Positions 62,881-64,000 of a stretch of 64,000 bases of DNA are shown here, in pieces; position 1 is the first letter of the stretch; the number at the start of each line of letters is the position of its first letter. The stretch is from Hymenolepis diminuta. Lineage: Eukaryota; Platyhelminthes; Cestoda; Cyclophyllidea; Hymenolepididae. The DNA lies in the NCBI GenBank assembly GCA_900708905.1, contig CAADRB010000031.1, positions 352,051 through 416,050 of the forward strand, given 5' to 3'. The translations under genes were made by a program, and so were the position numbers. Under the pieces are notes generated by a model. That model saw nothing but the letters and a program-made list of their open reading frames with translations. It made no database searches and had not been told where the DNA came from.

Positions 62881-63589
62881 TCGATGAATCTGTGTGATGA
62901 CTGACCATTGTGTGAGTCCCTTTGTCCGCACCCAAGTCGTCTATGTGTGATGCTGTTATTGAGGTTGGTTAATTTATTGCAGCGAATCATCAGCCGTTAA
63001 ATTACCTCTGCTATCTTTTGCAATTTTAAAATAAAGTCCCAGCATTAGTAAAATTCTATCGAATTTAATTTTATATTCAGATTTGTCTTAATAGTTGTCG
63101 CGAAATTCAATTTTCAGAATTTTCAGAACTCAGCCTAGATTTTTGAGCTAAAGCATGTTTACTATTAATAAGGATCAGTTGATTGATTTGGAAATTTCAC
63201 AATGCTCATCACAGGTTTTTATTTTATTTGTAAAAAGACATTCGGATTCAAACTAGCAATGAGTAAATCGCAGCACTGCAAAGCAATCAGTGTTTCAGGT
63301 ACTCTTATTCATTTTTTATCAATAAAAATATCATTTTTTTGTGATCTTTGCACAAGCAGCCAGTTCAGATCTGGACAAATTGGACCAAGTCACAATGTAC
63401 TATTGAATGTCTCATATCTTCCTTTAAAAATCATTTTTGAACTAAACATAACATTATTACTTTATATTTATTTTCGAATAATTAACAAGGATGAATTGGG
63501 AAATCATTATTATTACCCATGACAAGTAAAATGTACAAGTAGAAAACATCCAAATACCAAGAATAGTTAGTTAGCCTAATAGAGGAAGA
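62881..63589. other. no gene seen
   Basis: A+T-rich. A 106-codon frame at 63,202-63,522 has no recognised domain and is a likely chance opening. Confidence 0.45.
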
Positions 63590-63760
63590 AAGGGGGAGAG
63601 TTGGTTAGAAGGTAGACTTTAGAGGAATGACCTCAGACCACTTTGAGTAAGAGTCGACCACAAAGAGGTTGATACTTAAACGTTCACGCCATTTACCTGT
63701 TGAACGGATACCTTAAAGGAATGAGGAAATCGCTCCTACTCCTTATCTTTTAAAAAAATA
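63590..63760 (-). mobile_element. Ty3/gypsy integrase fragment C
   Basis: On the minus strand bases 63,661-63,620 encode VVDSYSKWSEVIPL, the strongly conserved segment after the first catalytic aspartate of Ty3/gypsy integrases (usually VVDxYSKWPEV). Just upstream, VNGV recalls the GPxNG stretch in a shifted frame. A stop follows four codons after the motif. It is a short broken fragment, better matched in this motif than fragment B, so it may come from a different element. Confidence 0.7.
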
Positions 63761-64000
63761 GCGTCAAACGTGGTTGTTAAGAAGTCTGATGTCCTCTCAG
63801 GATGAACATCATTAGGTTGACATTATTCTCTGTCTTGACCTATTAATGAAATACTCTTTTTTTCACCTACGCCATAACTTCCGAAATAGCTCCAGAGCCC
63901 ACTATGAAGACGAGATTTGCGGAAATGCACTTATAGGTCACTCAAGAACACATTGTAATAAACATAAACGTATAAATACAAACATTTTAAAGATAAATTG
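63761..64000. other. window end; possible continuation of gypsy fragment C
   Basis: Upstream part of fragment C on the minus strand, with no clear motif. The element may continue beyond the window. Confidence 0.35.

Noticed and set aside
1..64000. CRISPR arrays, operons or bacterial promoters
   Set aside because: No regularly spaced repeats were seen, and the split genes show the DNA is eukaryotic.

Overview
The window is eukaryotic nuclear DNA, strongly A+T-rich and gene-poor, with short exons split by GT-AG introns (one of only 34 nt) and many decayed transposable elements. Most confidently recognised genes are cytoplasmic dynein subunits. They comprise a cluster of divergent LC8-type dynein light chains and one dynein light intermediate chain. 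Base composition, the LC8 expansion and the very small introns fit a parasitic flatworm (tapeworm or fluke); that assignment is inference from gene content, not from a marker gene.

Layout. Positions 1-38,000 hold the LC8 region. Four light-chain genes can be completed by hand: 6,239-6,602 (-), 11,847-12,195 (+), 16,853-17,983 (-) and 27,120-27,457 (-). A fifth and more divergent one starts at 38,033 (-), and its second exon is uncertain. In the four complete genes the intron sits at the same codon in the same phase, and the second exon is always 79 nt. They form two subclasses by sequence: 6.2/11.8 kb (head to head) and 16.9/27.1 kb (both minus). From 46,035 to 53,143 (+) a nine-exon gene encodes a 591-residue dynein light intermediate chain; a 638-nt assembly gap falls inside its fourth intron. 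At 60,537-60,938 (+) an apparently intronless gene encodes a 133-residue four-helix membrane protein, with a TATA box just upstream and a poly(A) signal downstream.

Mobile DNA. Two mariner-type DNA transposons, both dead, lie at about 24.0-25.2 kb and 53.4-54.7 kb. They share an 838-bp core in which I see no difference, although their ends have diverged. Three fragments of Ty3/gypsy LTR-retrotransposon pol are present: about 3.4-4.6 kb (-), 55.15-56.53 kb (+) and 63.6-63.76 kb (-). A short Tc1-like remnant, two possible tRNA-derived elements and three small dispersed repeat families were also seen. The remaining stretches are A+T-rich sequence in which I see no supportable gene.

How the genes fit together. 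LC8 light chains and the light intermediate chain are both parts or partners of cytoplasmic dynein. The light intermediate chain keeps its P-loop, G4-like motif and C-terminal adaptor-binding helix, so it looks functional. All four complete light chains have lost most of the aromatic residues that line the canonical LC8 partner groove, and all have lost the dimer-switch histidine. They are therefore unlikely to be simple copies of the housekeeping light chain.
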